DNA of 64,000 nucleotides from Bacillus sp. AFS041924 (GTDB taxonomy: Bacteria > Bacillota > Bacilli > Bacillales > Bacillaceae_G), in contig NZ_NULG01000007.1 of assembly GCF_002577195.1 (NCBI RefSeq), positions 62,001 through 126,000 on the forward strand, read 5' to 3'. The notes beneath the pieces are model-generated. The model was not told the DNA's origin, searched no databases, and worked only from the letters and a program-made list of their open reading frames with translations. A program made the translations under genes and the position numbers. Positions 34,196-43,084 of this stretch are shown piece by piece. The number at the start of each line of letters is the position of its first letter. Position 1 is the first letter of the stretch.

Positions 34196-35461
34196 TTATT
34201 CATTTCCAGCTTGTAGAATTTTATCATGTTGTTTTGAAACTCTTTTTTGTAGCAAAAAAAAGCACACTGAAATTAATGTAATTATTACAAGGATAATCGG
34301 TGAAGAAAACATGAGAATTCCTAAAAAACAAATTGCTAGAATAAGTGAACCGATTTTAAAAAATATGGAATCAAATAATCTTATGCATGCTAATACACCG
34401 AGTAAAGCGTTGCATAGGAAGAATGCATTTGCAATAGCCACAAGCGTTTGTATACTTAAAAAGTCATTAAAATAAAGTATAAATACAATAATATGAATGC
34501 AAAACAAACTAAATAACGATCGAGTTGCCACATTATTTTTATTTTTAAAAGAAAGCCACGAAGGTAACAAACCATTTTTTGCTTGATCGGCAATTAGTCT
34601 TGATACTGCTCCTATTACTAGGAGAACCGTACTAATACATAACGCAATTGTAATTGATGAAATAATTGGAGTTGACCAACTTCCAAATAAACTTTGAAGT
34701 AATGGAGCTAATGATTGGTCCATATTATTTCCGACTTTAGAATGAATCCATTGGAAAGCAAAAGCAACTATAAGACTTACTATTGCTATAATAGAGAAAC
34801 TTAATATCACTGCTCTTGGAATTGTCCGTTCAGGAGTTTTTACTTCTAAAGAATAGCTACCGATGACTTCCCACCCAATTAATGCCCAAAATAACAAAAG
34901 TAAACTTTCCCCAAAATCAGAAACAGTAATCGGATTTGATAAAGTGAAGCTTCCATCAACTGTAAATAACGTGTGAACACTTCCCACTATAAGCGTCACA
35001 ACAATGAAGCTAGACATAAAAAACGCAAATTTCCCTACATCAGCGATGCTTCTAGTTAAAATGATATAAACAAAGCATAATATCCCTAATGATAACCACT
35101 TTTCATCGAAAAAACTTTGATTCGTCAGTAACTGTAAGTAATGCCCAGCCGTACCTGTAACAGCAATTGGACCAAAACAAACTGCAAGCAAAAAGAAAAT
35201 AGCTGATAGGTTTTTAATTTGTGTTCCAAATGCACGTTCCACTGCTAATGGTACCCCAGAATCGCCAGGGATCATCAGACTTAACTTACCAAACATTAAT
35301 GCAAATAATAAACTCAGCCCAAGCATAATAAACCAAGCTAAAATAGCATAATTACCAGCAGTTTCATACACTGCAGGTGGTAAAATAATAATTCCCGAAC
35401 CTAAAATAGGTCCAATCATCAACCCGCTGAGCAATAGAAAACCAATTTTTCGATTCCTCAT
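34196..35461 (-). CDS. APC-family amino acid transporter, YjeH-like
   Basis: The 421-residue protein has about eleven hydrophobic helices. GSGIIILPPAVYETAG near residue 21 matches the conserved G-S-G-I-(I/L) substrate-binding loop of APC transporters. The overall sequence resembles the YjeH group, in which E. coli YjeH exports methionine and branched-chain amino acids. It is divergent from a LysR-type regulator, a common arrangement for exporters induced by their substrate. Confidence 0.82.
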   Translation of the reverse strand: MRNRKIGFLLLSGLMIGPILGSGIIILPPAVYETAGNYAILAWFIMLGLSLLFALMFGKLSLMIPGDSGVPLAVERAFGTQIKNLSAIFFLLAVCFGPIAVTGTAGHYLQLLTNQSFFDEKWLSLGILCFVYIILTRSIADVGKFAFFMSSFIVVTLIVGSVHTLFTVDGSFTLSNPITVSDFGESLLLLFWALIGWEVIGSYSLEVKTPERTIPRAVILSFSIIAIVSLIVAFAFQWIHSKVGNNMDQSLAPLLQSLFGSWSTPIISSITIALCISTVLLVIGAVSRLIADQAKNGLLPSWLSFKNKNNVATRSLFSLFCIHIIVFILYFNDFLSIQTLVAIANAFFLCNALLGVLACIRLFDSIFFKIGSLILAICFLGILMFSSPIILVIITLISVCFFLLQKRVSKQHDKILQAGNE

Positions 35462-35520
35462 AAATCCCCCTCCAAAAGTTATTGAAACAAATTGTAATCT
35501 CGTATACTTTAATTATATGA

Positions 35521-35577
35521 ACCGACTTCCAATCGGTAAAATGAATAGTTACGATACAAACCATCGGAAATTCCGAT
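35521..35577. promoter_or_regulatory. LysR-type inverted repeats between permease and regulator
   Basis: ATCGGAAATTCCGAT (35563-35577) is a perfect palindrome 16 bp before the regulator start. ACCGA-N7-TCGGT (35521-35537) is a second inverted repeat nearer the permease. Both share the ATCGG half-site, consistent with LysR binding and autoregulation. Confidence 0.6.
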
Positions 35578-35592
35578 ACATGGGAGGTATTT

Positions 35593-36489
35593 ATGGAAAT
35601 CCGTCATTTAATTACATTTAAATCAATTGTGGATATGGGCGGGTTCTCTAGAGCTGCGGTCCATCTCGGCTATGCGCAATCTACGATTACTGCACATATA
35701 CAAGCGCTTGAGCAAGAGTTAGGGGTCCCTTTATTTGACCGTATCGGTAAAAAGGTTCATCTGACTGAGGTTGGTGAGAATTTTTTAGTTCATGCAATCG
35801 AAATGATTCAGCTCTATACAAAAGCAAAAGATGTATTTCAGATGGAAAATGAAGAAGTATCCACTTTAAAAATTGGTGCGCCTGAATCTTTAACGATCTA
35901 CCGTCTTCCACAAATCATCCAGGCTTTCCGATCGCAAAATCCTAAAGTTAATATTATGATGAAATCTGCTTCATGTTGGGAATTACAAGATGAATTACGT
36001 CGAGGAGATCTTGATATTGGCTTCTTCCTACAGGCTCCTCAAACGGATTCTGATTTATATATGGAAACTCTAATCGAAGAACCACTTGTCATTTTACTCC
36101 CTCCATCATCGAATGCTAGAACACTTTCAACGTTCATACTTAACGAAAATGAAAATATAATCCTTACAGAGCAAGGTAGCTATCGTGATTATTTTGAAGC
36201 ATTTCTAAGAAGTAAAGGCATCGCAACTGAATCCGGAATGGAATTTTGGAGTGTTGAGGCAATTAAACAATGCGTTATGTGCGGACTTGGCATATCCATG
36301 CTACCGCTCGTAACAGTACAAAATGAAATGAAACAACAAAAACTGCAAGTCATAAATTGGGATACAAATTTAGGAAACGTATCTACAATCATGTCTTGGC
36401 ATAAAAACAGATGGCAATCTCGTGCTGCTAGAAAGTTTATGGAAGTAGTTAGAGAACAATCAACTGAATGGGAAACTTCTATCAAATAA
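35593..36489 (+). CDS. LysR family transcriptional regulator
   Basis: MEIRHLITFKSIVDMGGFSR begins a typical LysR helix-turn-helix (YAQSTITAHIQALEQELGVP at about 28-47). The effector domain fills about 90-290. At 298 residues it has the standard length. GGGAGG precedes the ATG. It is divergent from the YjeH-like transporter, with palindromic sites between, so it probably activates that gene in response to an amino acid. Confidence 0.9.
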   Translation: MEIRHLITFKSIVDMGGFSRAAVHLGYAQSTITAHIQALEQELGVPLFDRIGKKVHLTEVGENFLVHAIEMIQLYTKAKDVFQMENEEVSTLKIGAPESLTIYRLPQIIQAFRSQNPKVNIMMKSASCWELQDELRRGDLDIGFFLQAPQTDSDLYMETLIEEPLVILLPPSSNARTLSTFILNENENIILTEQGSYRDYFEAFLRSKGIATESGMEFWSVEAIKQCVMCGLGISMLPLVTVQNEMKQQKLQVINWDTNLGNVSTIMSWHKNRWQSRAARKFMEVVREQSTEWETSIK

Positions 36490-36490
36490 A

Positions 36491-36521
36491 AAGCAAAAGC
36501 TTTCATCTACAGCTTTTGCTT
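36491..36521. terminator. Bidirectional terminator between lysR-type and lacI-type genes
   Basis: AAGCAAAAGCT and AGCTTTTGCTT form a perfect 11-bp stem with a 9-nt loop between two converging genes. A/T runs lie on both flanks. Confidence 0.85.
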
Positions 36522-36527
36522 TCATTT

Positions 36528-37487
36528 TTAGACGGTCTGACGTTCAATTAATTTAACAGCGATCTCTTCTTGAGTAGTTTCAGTATTAATAGCTTGAATA
36601 AAAAGTTTCTTGCCCACTTCGCGTAATGGAATTTCGACTGTTGTTAATTTCATTACTTTTGCAATTGGTTGATTATCGAATCCGATTATTGCTAAGTCCT
36701 TTGGTATAGCTATTTCATGGTCATTACAGCAAGTTTGGACTCCAGCTGCCACTTGATCACTTGTAACTAACAACGCTGTTGGCCTCTCTTTTAACATTGA
36801 CAACGATTGGACAATTCTTTCACCATCTTCAAAATAATAACAGTTATCAAATACAAAGTCGCTATTTACTGGCTCATTGTATTTACGATGAAAATCATTG
36901 TATGCATCTTCTCTTTGTTTACTATTCATGCCCGTTCTCCGTCCAATAGAATATCCTATTTTTCGATGACCTTTTTGATATAAATATTCTAATGCAACCA
37001 TAAAGCAATTGTAATGATCAATAAAAGTTGAAGAAACACCTGTGTTTCTTGTGTCTTCAAACAATATGATCTGCCCATATTGCATATATTCTTCAATCAT
37101 TTCTAAAGAACATTTTCTAGAACAAATAATAAGTGAATCTATTTGTTTATGTTGAAGCATCCGTAATGCTTCAATTTCTCTCTTCTCCTCATAATTTGAC
37201 TGAAATAGCACAAGTTTATAATTATTTTTTATCGCTTCATTCGCAATTCCATCGATTAATAATCCAAAATACGGATGATGTGAGAACGGTATAACGACCC
37301 CAATTAAATTCGTTTTTCCTTTACTTAAATTTACTGCATTTTGATTTCTTTGATAATTCGTTAGTCCAATTGCATTTAAAACAGCTTTTCTTTTTTCCTC
37401 ACTCACATATGGTTCATCATTTAATACTCGTGAGACTGTTGTTACTGAAACGCCGGCAATCCTTGCAATATCTTTAATATTAGACAT
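36528..37487 (-). CDS. LacI family transcriptional regulator
   Basis: The N-terminus MSNIKDIARIAGVSVTTVSR is the LacI helix-turn-helix, followed by hinge VLNDEPYVSEEKR. The periplasmic-binding-like effector domain spans about 60-319 (NLIGVVIPFSHHPYFGLLIDG, IIGFDNQPIAKVM). The family length is about 330. No sugar operon is adjacent, so its target and effector are not predictable here. Confidence 0.9.
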   Translation of the reverse strand: MSNIKDIARIAGVSVTTVSRVLNDEPYVSEEKRKAVLNAIGLTNYQRNQNAVNLSKGKTNLIGVVIPFSHHPYFGLLIDGIANEAIKNNYKLVLFQSNYEEKREIEALRMLQHKQIDSLIICSRKCSLEMIEEYMQYGQIILFEDTRNTGVSSTFIDHYNCFMVALEYLYQKGHRKIGYSIGRRTGMNSKQREDAYNDFHRKYNEPVNSDFVFDNCYYFEDGERIVQSLSMLKERPTALLVTSDQVAAGVQTCCNDHEIAIPKDLAIIGFDNQPIAKVMKLTTVEIPLREVGKKLFIQAINTETTQEEIAVKLIERQTV

Positions 37488-37571
37488 TTTTTCACCTTTT
37501 CTAAACTTTTTCTTGCTCTGAAACTAGTTCCATACTTTAATCTGTTTTCATAATAAAAAGGAGGTCCTAAT

Positions 37572-37679
37572 ATGCAAATACTTTTTGGTTTACTTTGCTT
37601 AATTTTTATGTGTAGCTCAATTTTATTTTTCGCCTATATCGCTATCATACAACAAGAAAAGAAACGAGTTAAGAAATGA
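37572..37679 (+). CDS. Small single-helix membrane protein
   Basis: A 35-codon frame follows AAGGAGG by 7 nt. The product MQILFGLLCLIFMCSSILFF continues with AYIAIIQQEKKRVKK: one membrane helix and a basic C-terminal tail. The strong ribosome binding site and typical topology support it as a real small gene. Function unknown. Confidence 0.6.
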   Translation: MQILFGLLCLIFMCSSILFFAYIAIIQQEKKRVKK

Positions 37680-37837
37680 GGAAAACTTAAATCTTAAATT
37701 AGTTAAATTTCTTACTCACCCATTTTTTCCTTTTCCCTCATATTACATAATCCTTTAAAAAGTTATTATTTTTTATGAATACTAATACTTTGCTATGTAA
37801 ATAATAAAATCGGTTAGCAATTAAAGGAGGTATTATG

Positions 37838-38017
37838 ATGAATACTGAAAGAGCATTAGAAATTGTAGCTGCACCTGGAATGATTAATGTGACTTGTGAT
37901 GGAGTACCGGTTTATATTCAGCATGTTAATAAAAATGAGGGCACAGCTAGAATTTATCCCCTAGATCAACCGAAAAATGATAAAGAAGTTTCATTAAGTC
38001 ATTTAAAAGAACACTAA
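37838..38017 (+). CDS. sspH: H-type small acid-soluble spore protein
   Basis: The 59-residue protein MNTERALEIVAAPGMINVTC continues with DGVPVYIQHVN and ARIYPLDQP. These match the SspH family: RA-x-EI, V-x-GVPIYIQHV and ARIYPL. The second of two tandem ATGs was chosen because it gives the B. subtilis SspH length and a better spacing to GGAGG. These minor proteins are packed in the spore core and are normally made late in the forespore. A paralogue lies at 47125-47304. Confidence 0.9.
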   Translation: MNTERALEIVAAPGMINVTCDGVPVYIQHVNKNEGTARIYPLDQPKNDKEVSLSHLKEH

Positions 38018-38036
38018 TTGATAAAAAAGACCCAAG

Positions 38037-38063
38037 AATAAACCTCTATTAAGGAGGTTTATT
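38037..38063 (+). terminator. Terminator of sspH
   Basis: AATAAACCTC and GAGGTTTATT form a 10-bp stem shortly after the sspH stop, followed by T-rich sequence. Confidence 0.75.
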
Positions 38064-38338
38064 TAGTTTTAAAAAAAATCTTAAAAATATAATTTTTTAG
38101 TGATTACAACTACAACCTTTAGAAATATAAAACCTATTGAGCTAGTGTGTTACTTATGGCATAACGATTGACTAGTTTATTTTCACCAAACATTAACTAA
38201 ACGACTAGGTACAGGGAAATATGTCGAATTTACTACATATAACTTTAAAAAATTAAAAAAAAAGTCGAAAAAATGTTTGAATATTTTTATAAGTGTGTTA
38301 TTATAAAAATCACTTAAGGATAGCAATTAAAACACTAT

Positions 38339-38419
38339 GTTAGTAATTGTCAGAATTTTCTATTTTTTAAGATAAATTTAATCTATTAAACTTTCTAAAT
38401 AGAAAATTTACAAACTAAC
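38339..38419 (+). promoter_or_regulatory. Stem-loop in the leader of the amino-acid permease
   Basis: AATTTTCTATTT (38354-38365) pairs perfectly with AAATAGAAAATT (38397-38408). The flanking GTTAG/CTAAC and TTGT/ACAA lengthen the stem with small bulges. It ends 25 bp before the permease start, just ahead of the AGAGGAGG site, and could affect translation or message stability. It matches no riboswitch I know. The rest of the 425-bp gap is AT-rich and holds no gene. Confidence 0.45.
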
Positions 38420-38443
38420 ATCTCAGAACTAGAGGAGGCTTAT

Positions 38444-39853
38444 ATGAATTTATTTCGTAAAAAATCTGTTACAAGTAATGCAGCACCAAGTTCATTGAAC
38501 AAAGTATTAGGCGCATTTGACCTTACAATGCTAGGAATTGGAGCAATCATTGGTACAGGAATTTTCGTATTAACTGGTGTAGCTGCAGCTGATTATGCTG
38601 GCCCAGCTCTTATCCTTTCATTTATTATCGCAGGTTTAGCTTGTACTTTTGCAGCATTATGTTACTCAGAATTTGCTTCAATGATTCCACAAGCAGGAAG
38701 CGCCTACACATACAGTTATGTTGCGTTTGGTGAAGTGTTTGCTTGGATTTTAGGTTGGGACATGGTACTTGAATATGGACTAGCTTCATCTGCAGTAGCA
38801 AGTGGCTGGTCAGGATATTTCCAAAGCTTATTAAGCGGTTTTGGCATTCACTTCCCTAAATTTTTAACTAGCGCATTTGATCCTTCAAATGGTACTTATA
38901 TTGATTTACCAGCAGTTATAATTGTATTATTAGTTACATTTATTTTAACAAGAGGTGTTAGAGAATCTGCTAAATTAAACACGATTATGGTAATTGTAAA
39001 ATTAGCAGTTGTAGCACTATTCATCGTGGTTGGTGTTTGGTATGTTGAACCGACTAACTGGACTCCATTTATGCCAATGGGATTCTCTGGAGTAACAGCT
39101 GGAGCAGCGGTAGTAGTATTCGCTTACTTTGGATTTGATGCAGTATCTACTGCGGCTGAGGAAGTTAAAAATCCTCAACGCAACTTACCAATTGGTATTA
39201 TTTCTGCATTAACTGTATGTACAATCTTATATATTGTTGTTTCATTAATTCTTACTGGTATCGTTCCATTCGATCAACTTGGCGTTAAAGACCCAGTTGC
39301 TTTCGCATTAGCGTTTATTAAACAAGACTGGGCTGCTGGCTTCATCTCACTTGGAGCAATCGTTGGTATTACAACTGTATTAATGGTAATGATGTTTGGT
39401 CAATCTCGTCTATTCTATGCAATCAGTAAAGATGGATTATTACCAGGTAAATTATCAAAAGTTAACAAGAAAACTCAAGTTCCTGTAACTAGTACTTGGA
39501 TTACTGGTATATTAGTTGCTTTATTTGCTGGTCTAATTCCATTAAATAGATTAGCTGAATTAACAAATATCGGTACACTATTTGCTTTCTCTGCAGTTTC
39601 ATTAGGTATTTTAGTTTTAAGAAAAACTCACCCGAACTTAAAACGTGGATTCAGAACTCCATGGGTACCTGTAATTCCTGTTTTAGCAATTGTATTCTGT
39701 GTGTATTTAATGCTACAACTTTCAGCATTTACTTGGAAAGGTTTCGTTGTATGGTTAGCAATCGGTTTAGTAATTTACTTTGTATACGGATATAGAAATA
39801 GTAAACTAAATTCAAACAATCAAATAGGTAATGACTCAGATCAAAGTGCTTAA
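38444..39853 (+). CDS. APC-family amino acid permease (cationic amino acid transporter type)
   Basis: The 469-residue protein has about twelve membrane helices and begins with a short cytoplasmic segment. LTMLGIGAIIGTGIFVLTGV near residue 28 is the conserved APC helix-1 motif (GxGxIIGTGIF). YSEFASMIPQAGSAYTYSYV near 75 and AYFGFDAVSTAAEEVKNPQR near 226 are the signatures of the YfnA/CAT group. GAGGAGG precedes the ATG. It imports an amino acid with proton coupling. The substrate is not determined. Confidence 0.88.
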   Translation: MNLFRKKSVTSNAAPSSLNKVLGAFDLTMLGIGAIIGTGIFVLTGVAAADYAGPALILSFIIAGLACTFAALCYSEFASMIPQAGSAYTYSYVAFGEVFAWILGWDMVLEYGLASSAVASGWSGYFQSLLSGFGIHFPKFLTSAFDPSNGTYIDLPAVIIVLLVTFILTRGVRESAKLNTIMVIVKLAVVALFIVVGVWYVEPTNWTPFMPMGFSGVTAGAAVVVFAYFGFDAVSTAAEEVKNPQRNLPIGIISALTVCTILYIVVSLILTGIVPFDQLGVKDPVAFALAFIKQDWAAGFISLGAIVGITTVLMVMMFGQSRLFYAISKDGLLPGKLSKVNKKTQVPVTSTWITGILVALFAGLIPLNRLAELTNIGTLFAFSAVSLGILVLRKTHPNLKRGFRTPWVPVIPVLAIVFCVYLMLQLSAFTWKGFVVWLAIGLVIYFVYGYRNSKLNSNNQIGNDSDQSA

Positions 39854-39860
39854 TAAAAAA

Positions 39861-39884
39861 CCCATTATAGGAAACTATAATGGG
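39861..39884 (+). terminator. Terminator of the permease, first copy
   Basis: CCCATTATAG and CTATAATGGG form a perfect 10-bp stem with GAAA loop, followed by TTTT. The same 23 bp recur at 40015. Confidence 0.85.
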
Positions 39885-40014
39885 TTTTCAGTGTGTAGAC
39901 AAAGTCCCAAAAATTTGATTTTCAGACTGATTGCAGTTACCCTAAACGGTAATGAGCACCGCGCAGGCAGGCGAAGCAACGAAGAAAGCGAGCGCTTGGC
40001 GGGCAGTCTGAAAG
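39885..40014. repeat. GC-rich 130-bp insert between duplicated terminators
   Basis: The segment is locally GC-rich (for example GCACCGCGCAGGCAGGCGAA) in an AT-rich background. It contains a 10-bp inverted repeat, TTTCAGACTG at 39920-39929 and CAGTCTGAAA at 40004-40013. It is flanked by two copies of the 23-bp terminator sequence. It encodes no plausible protein. It looks like a small inserted repetitive element, but no family is recognised. Confidence 0.5.
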
Positions 40015-40037
40015 CCCATTATAGGAAACTATAATGG
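40015..40037 (+). terminator. Second copy of the permease terminator
   Basis: This is identical to 39861-39883 over 23 bp and is followed by a run of eight T, making it the stronger terminator of the two. Confidence 0.75.
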
Positions 40038-40153
40038 TTTTTTTTATTACTTTTTAAAATGCGACAATTAAAAATTCACTTTTGTGGTAAGATACTTTTT
40101 ACAAAGATATTCTGTTCTCTTAAATTTGTTAAGAGCTGACTGGAGCTGATCAT

Positions 40154-40414
40154 ATGTTCCCATTAAAAAATTATTACGAATCGTTTCTTAAAAAGGATCT
40201 TATCGGATTAAAAAGAGATATCGCATTAAAACGACTTAGTAATTTACTTGCTTGTCAAAAAATTAGTAAGGATACAAACGAAGTAGTACATATACGATAT
40301 TTCACTTGCACTGAAACACTTCAACCTACCGATACTTATTTAGGTACAATTGCGGTGAAGTTTCAAAATGGTTATGTAGTTGATACAGCAATTTCTTTAC
40401 CGAAAGAAAAGTAA
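40154..40414 (+). CDS. Small soluble protein of unknown function
   Basis: The 86-residue product has an ATG at 40154 with GGAG 8 nt upstream. It is basic at the N-terminus (ESFLKKDLIGLKRDIALKRL) and beta-rich at the C-terminus (TYLGTIAVKFQNGYVVDTAI). No domain is recognised. It stands between terminators, apparently monocistronic. Confidence 0.65.
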   Translation: MFPLKNYYESFLKKDLIGLKRDIALKRLSNLLACQKISKDTNEVVHIRYFTCTETLQPTDTYLGTIAVKFQNGYVVDTAISLPKEK

Positions 40415-40620
40415 TGAAAAGACGTGTTGTTTTCAATAATTTTCACTGAATAAAACTTACTAGATAGGTAAAAGCCTAATTACACGATAGACTAGTTTCA
40501 TAGTTGGTAAAAAAACATACGATACATTATCCACCTCTCCTAATTGTAATTTTCTCAATTGGTTACATGACCCTAAAGGGATTTACATCCCTTAAATATC
40601 GTATGAAGGAGGAAACATGT

Positions 40621-40746
40621 ATGAGTAATGGACATCACCATCTTAACGGTTTTGCTTTGATTGTTGTTTTATTTATCCTATTAATCATTGTTGGAGCAGC
40701 TTGCTGGTCTGGATCTGACGGATATGGATATGGACACCACTGGTAA
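40621..40746 (+). CDS. YjcZ-family small sporulation-related membrane protein
   Basis: The start at 40621 follows AAGGAGG by 8 nt; the upstream in-frame region to 40504 lacks a site. The 41-residue product has a polar MSNGHHHLNG start, one hydrophobic helix (FALIVVLFILLIIVGAACW) and a Gly/Tyr/His-rich tail (GSDGYGYGHHW). This is the YjcZ pattern, a family of short proteins found in spore formers. A terminator follows directly. Confidence 0.75.
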   Translation: MSNGHHHLNGFALIVVLFILLIIVGAACWSGSDGYGYGHHW

Positions 40747-40760
40747 AATTTAAAAACTAT

Positions 40761-40787
40761 AAACTCCTGTTAATTTAACAGGAGTTT
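40761..40787 (+). terminator. Terminator of the YjcZ-like gene
   Basis: AAACTCCTGTTA and TAACAGGAGTTT form a perfect 12-bp stem with a 3-nt loop, followed by a T-run. Confidence 0.9.
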
Positions 40788-40835
40788 TTTTATTGTTACG
40801 TATGAAGATTTATCGCATACGATTGTGAGATGAGC

Positions 40836-41381
40836 TTACTCATCCAAGCTGTTGATGATAGCTAATATTTGATGATCTGTCCATTTGCCATTAATCTTTA
40901 GATTTTCTTTAGCTATACCTTCTTTTTTAAACCCCACTTTTTCTAATACACGAATAGATGCTATATTGTCTGGCATAGCTCCTGCTTCAATTCTATGTAG
41001 TTTTAATTCTTTAAATGCAAAGTCTACAACAAGTTGAAGTGCTTCTGTTGTATAGCCCTTTGCATTATATTCCTTATCTAAAGTAAATCCCGTATAACAA
41101 CTTTGGAGATCCCCCCTAGAAATTTGAGTTAATGAAATGTCTCCGATTAGTTTTTCAGTTGCATTCAAAAAGATTCCAAAAGCATATAATTGCCCTTTAT
41201 CTGTCATTTTTAATGCCTGTTCAATGCGTATTTTCTGATGTTCTTCTGTATAAAAGGCTTCATTGAGTAATGGGCAAACTCGTTGAAAAAATTCCCGATT
41301 TCTAATATGTAAGTTAGCTAACTCGTTTGCGTCAGAAGTTTTGTAAAGTCGAAGATAAACTTGATGCCCTACTAGCTTCAT
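40836..41381 (-). CDS. GNAT family N-acetyltransferase, RimJ/RimL-like
   Basis: The 181-residue protein shows the GNAT fold motifs. LIGDISLTQISRGDLQSCYTG is followed by NAKGYTTEALQLVVDFAFKE (acetyl-CoA-binding motif A, about residues 104-123). LHRIEAGAMPDNIASIRVLEKVGF is the RimJ-type motif B. GGAGGGG precedes the ATG. It transfers an acetyl group to an amine. RimJ/RimL relatives modify ribosomal-protein N-termini, but many act on small molecules, so the substrate is open. Confidence 0.85.
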   Translation of the reverse strand: MKLVGHQVYLRLYKTSDANELANLHIRNREFFQRVCPLLNEAFYTEEHQKIRIEQALKMTDKGQLYAFGIFLNATEKLIGDISLTQISRGDLQSCYTGFTLDKEYNAKGYTTEALQLVVDFAFKELKLHRIEAGAMPDNIASIRVLEKVGFKKEGIAKENLKINGKWTDHQILAIINSLDE

Positions 41382-41552
41382 AAAACCCCTCCATTATCTT
41401 TTTACTACCATTTTAATCTAGTTATACAAAAGTTCATGTCATTACAAAATACCCTCCACTTTATTTCACTGCTATTACACAAATATCCAAATATAAAAAC
41501 TAGAACCACTAAAGTTTGAATCTAATAATATGAAGATATTTTCTATTAAATT

Positions 41553-42497
41553 TTAGAATTTCTCCCCAGTCATAACTGACATAAAATCCTTATAAAACCC
41601 TTCATAATCTAAGCCTACTGCGATATATTGTTGTGGTCTTATATCAAATTTCTCAGGAGTATCTGTTACTCGAAAATCTGCAATACTTTGACCTCTAGCC
41701 ACATCGGTTGTATTAACTACAACAGCAGATTGATAGAATGTAAATAGATCGCCACGAATGACTGCCATGAGAGTTAGCACATCATGAACTGGACTCCCCT
41801 GTATGCCTGGTACCTTCTTTTGATAAAAGTTGAAGTAATAGTAATCTAATAGTGGTTTTACAAGATCCGTTTTCCCTTTGGAATGAATATAATTGACCAT
41901 TGAAGGAGTAACTATGGCATTTTGCGTTACATTTAATGGGAAAATATATGCACCTTTTACATACTTCATAACGATATTAGCTGCTATCGGATCTCCATGA
42001 AAATTAGCTTCTGCAATAGGGGTAACATTTCCAGGATATAGAAAGGCCCCGCCCATAATATAGTATGAATTTACACTTTTCATCAGATCTTCGTATAAGA
42101 TAAACAGGGTGGCTAGCGAGGTCAACCTCCCAGTATTCACAATAATTAGTTCTTGCTTATACTGCTCAATCAAATTGATAACTTCACAAAAGTTTTCTAA
42201 GTTCTCAATCTTCAAACCTGGATCGATTGGACCTAAACCGAACGGACCATGTACATCTAGGTAATAGGTTGGGATTTCTCCAGTCATCGGATGCTCAGCA
42301 CCACCATAGACTTTAACATATTCTTTTCCTGATCTTTTTAGTAAAAACCTAACATTCCTGGTCGTCTCTTTTTTAGATACGTTCCCATAATCCGCCACAA
42401 TCCCAATTATATCGATATCTTCTGTTAATCGTGAATAAACCAAGGCGATCGCATCATCAATTCCTACATCACCGAAGAATAACACTTTCTTCCCCAT
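41553..42497 (-). CDS. Nucleoside hydrolase (inosine-uridine preferring family)
   Basis: The start at 42497 (MGKKVLFFGDVGIDDAIAL) has GGGAG 8 nt upstream; the longer frame to 42533 has no such site. The product is 314 residues. GDVGIDDA near residue 9 corresponds to the DxDPGxDDA calcium-binding motif, here lacking the first Asp. YGGAEHPMTG, IIMGG-like YYIMGGAFLYPGNVTPIAE and NVTQNAIV are family positions, and VHDVLTLMAV provides the late HD pair. It would hydrolyse a ribonucleoside to base and ribose. Confidence 0.83.
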   Translation of the reverse strand: MGKKVLFFGDVGIDDAIALVYSRLTEDIDIIGIVADYGNVSKKETTRNVRFLLKRSGKEYVKVYGGAEHPMTGEIPTYYLDVHGPFGLGPIDPGLKIENLENFCEVINLIEQYKQELIIVNTGRLTSLATLFILYEDLMKSVNSYYIMGGAFLYPGNVTPIAEANFHGDPIAANIVMKYVKGAYIFPLNVTQNAIVTPSMVNYIHSKGKTDLVKPLLDYYYFNFYQKKVPGIQGSPVHDVLTLMAVIRGDLFTFYQSAVVVNTTDVARGQSIADFRVTDTPEKFDIRPQQYIAVGLDYEGFYKDFMSVMTGEKF

Positions 42498-42539
42498 TAG
42501 TTTAGCTCCCTTTATATCAAAACTTCTGAACATTTTATT

Positions 42540-43084
42540 ATTTATTCCTTTGATATAATCGTATGTTGCTTTCTATTTGAAAAGTATAAAAAAACATCCT
42601 ATATTCTAAGATGATTTTTACTTGAATTAACTACAATCGGATTAATTTTCTAATTTTTAGTAGTTAACCTTTGCTGTTATTGCATTCTTCTTGGTATAGA
42701 TTCATGCTTTTATTTAGAGGTCTTATTTTTCTTAGGCTACCCTGAAAATTAACCATAAAACTTGCTTTTCGGGGTCCGTCTCTGTTGCGAGTTCAAGACA
42801 TCAATCCTAACCGACCTCTGGTAATAATCACTGTACTAACGTTATGGGCACGGCACTATATTTACATGCGCCATGGTGCAAATTTTTATTAGCATGGGTG
42901 TCTCTGTTATAAAAGATTATTGATTTTCTTATGGTAGTTTAGTTGAAGAAAAAAAGGACTATTATCTTTAATATAGAATTAATAATAGCAGTTAAAATAT
43001 TTGTAAAATATTGGAATTACAATCGAAGTAAATTATCTTAAATGGGGATGAGAGAGTGGAATTTAATTAAAAGGAGAATAAATT
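42540..43084. other. Intergenic region with a GC-richer island
   Basis: No gene is seen in about 545 bp. Between about 42765 and 42900 the sequence is less AT-rich than the flanks (for example GGGGTCCGTCTCTGTTGCGA). It has several short palindromes such as TTGCACCATGGCGC-type pairs, but no open frame or RNA family I can name. It could be the decayed end of a mobile element. Confidence 0.3.

Noticed and set aside
39831-40034. 67-codon plus-strand frame across the end of the permease and the GC-rich insert
   Set aside because: It starts inside the permease gene, crosses its terminator and has no ribosome binding site. The segment is better explained as a non-coding insert.
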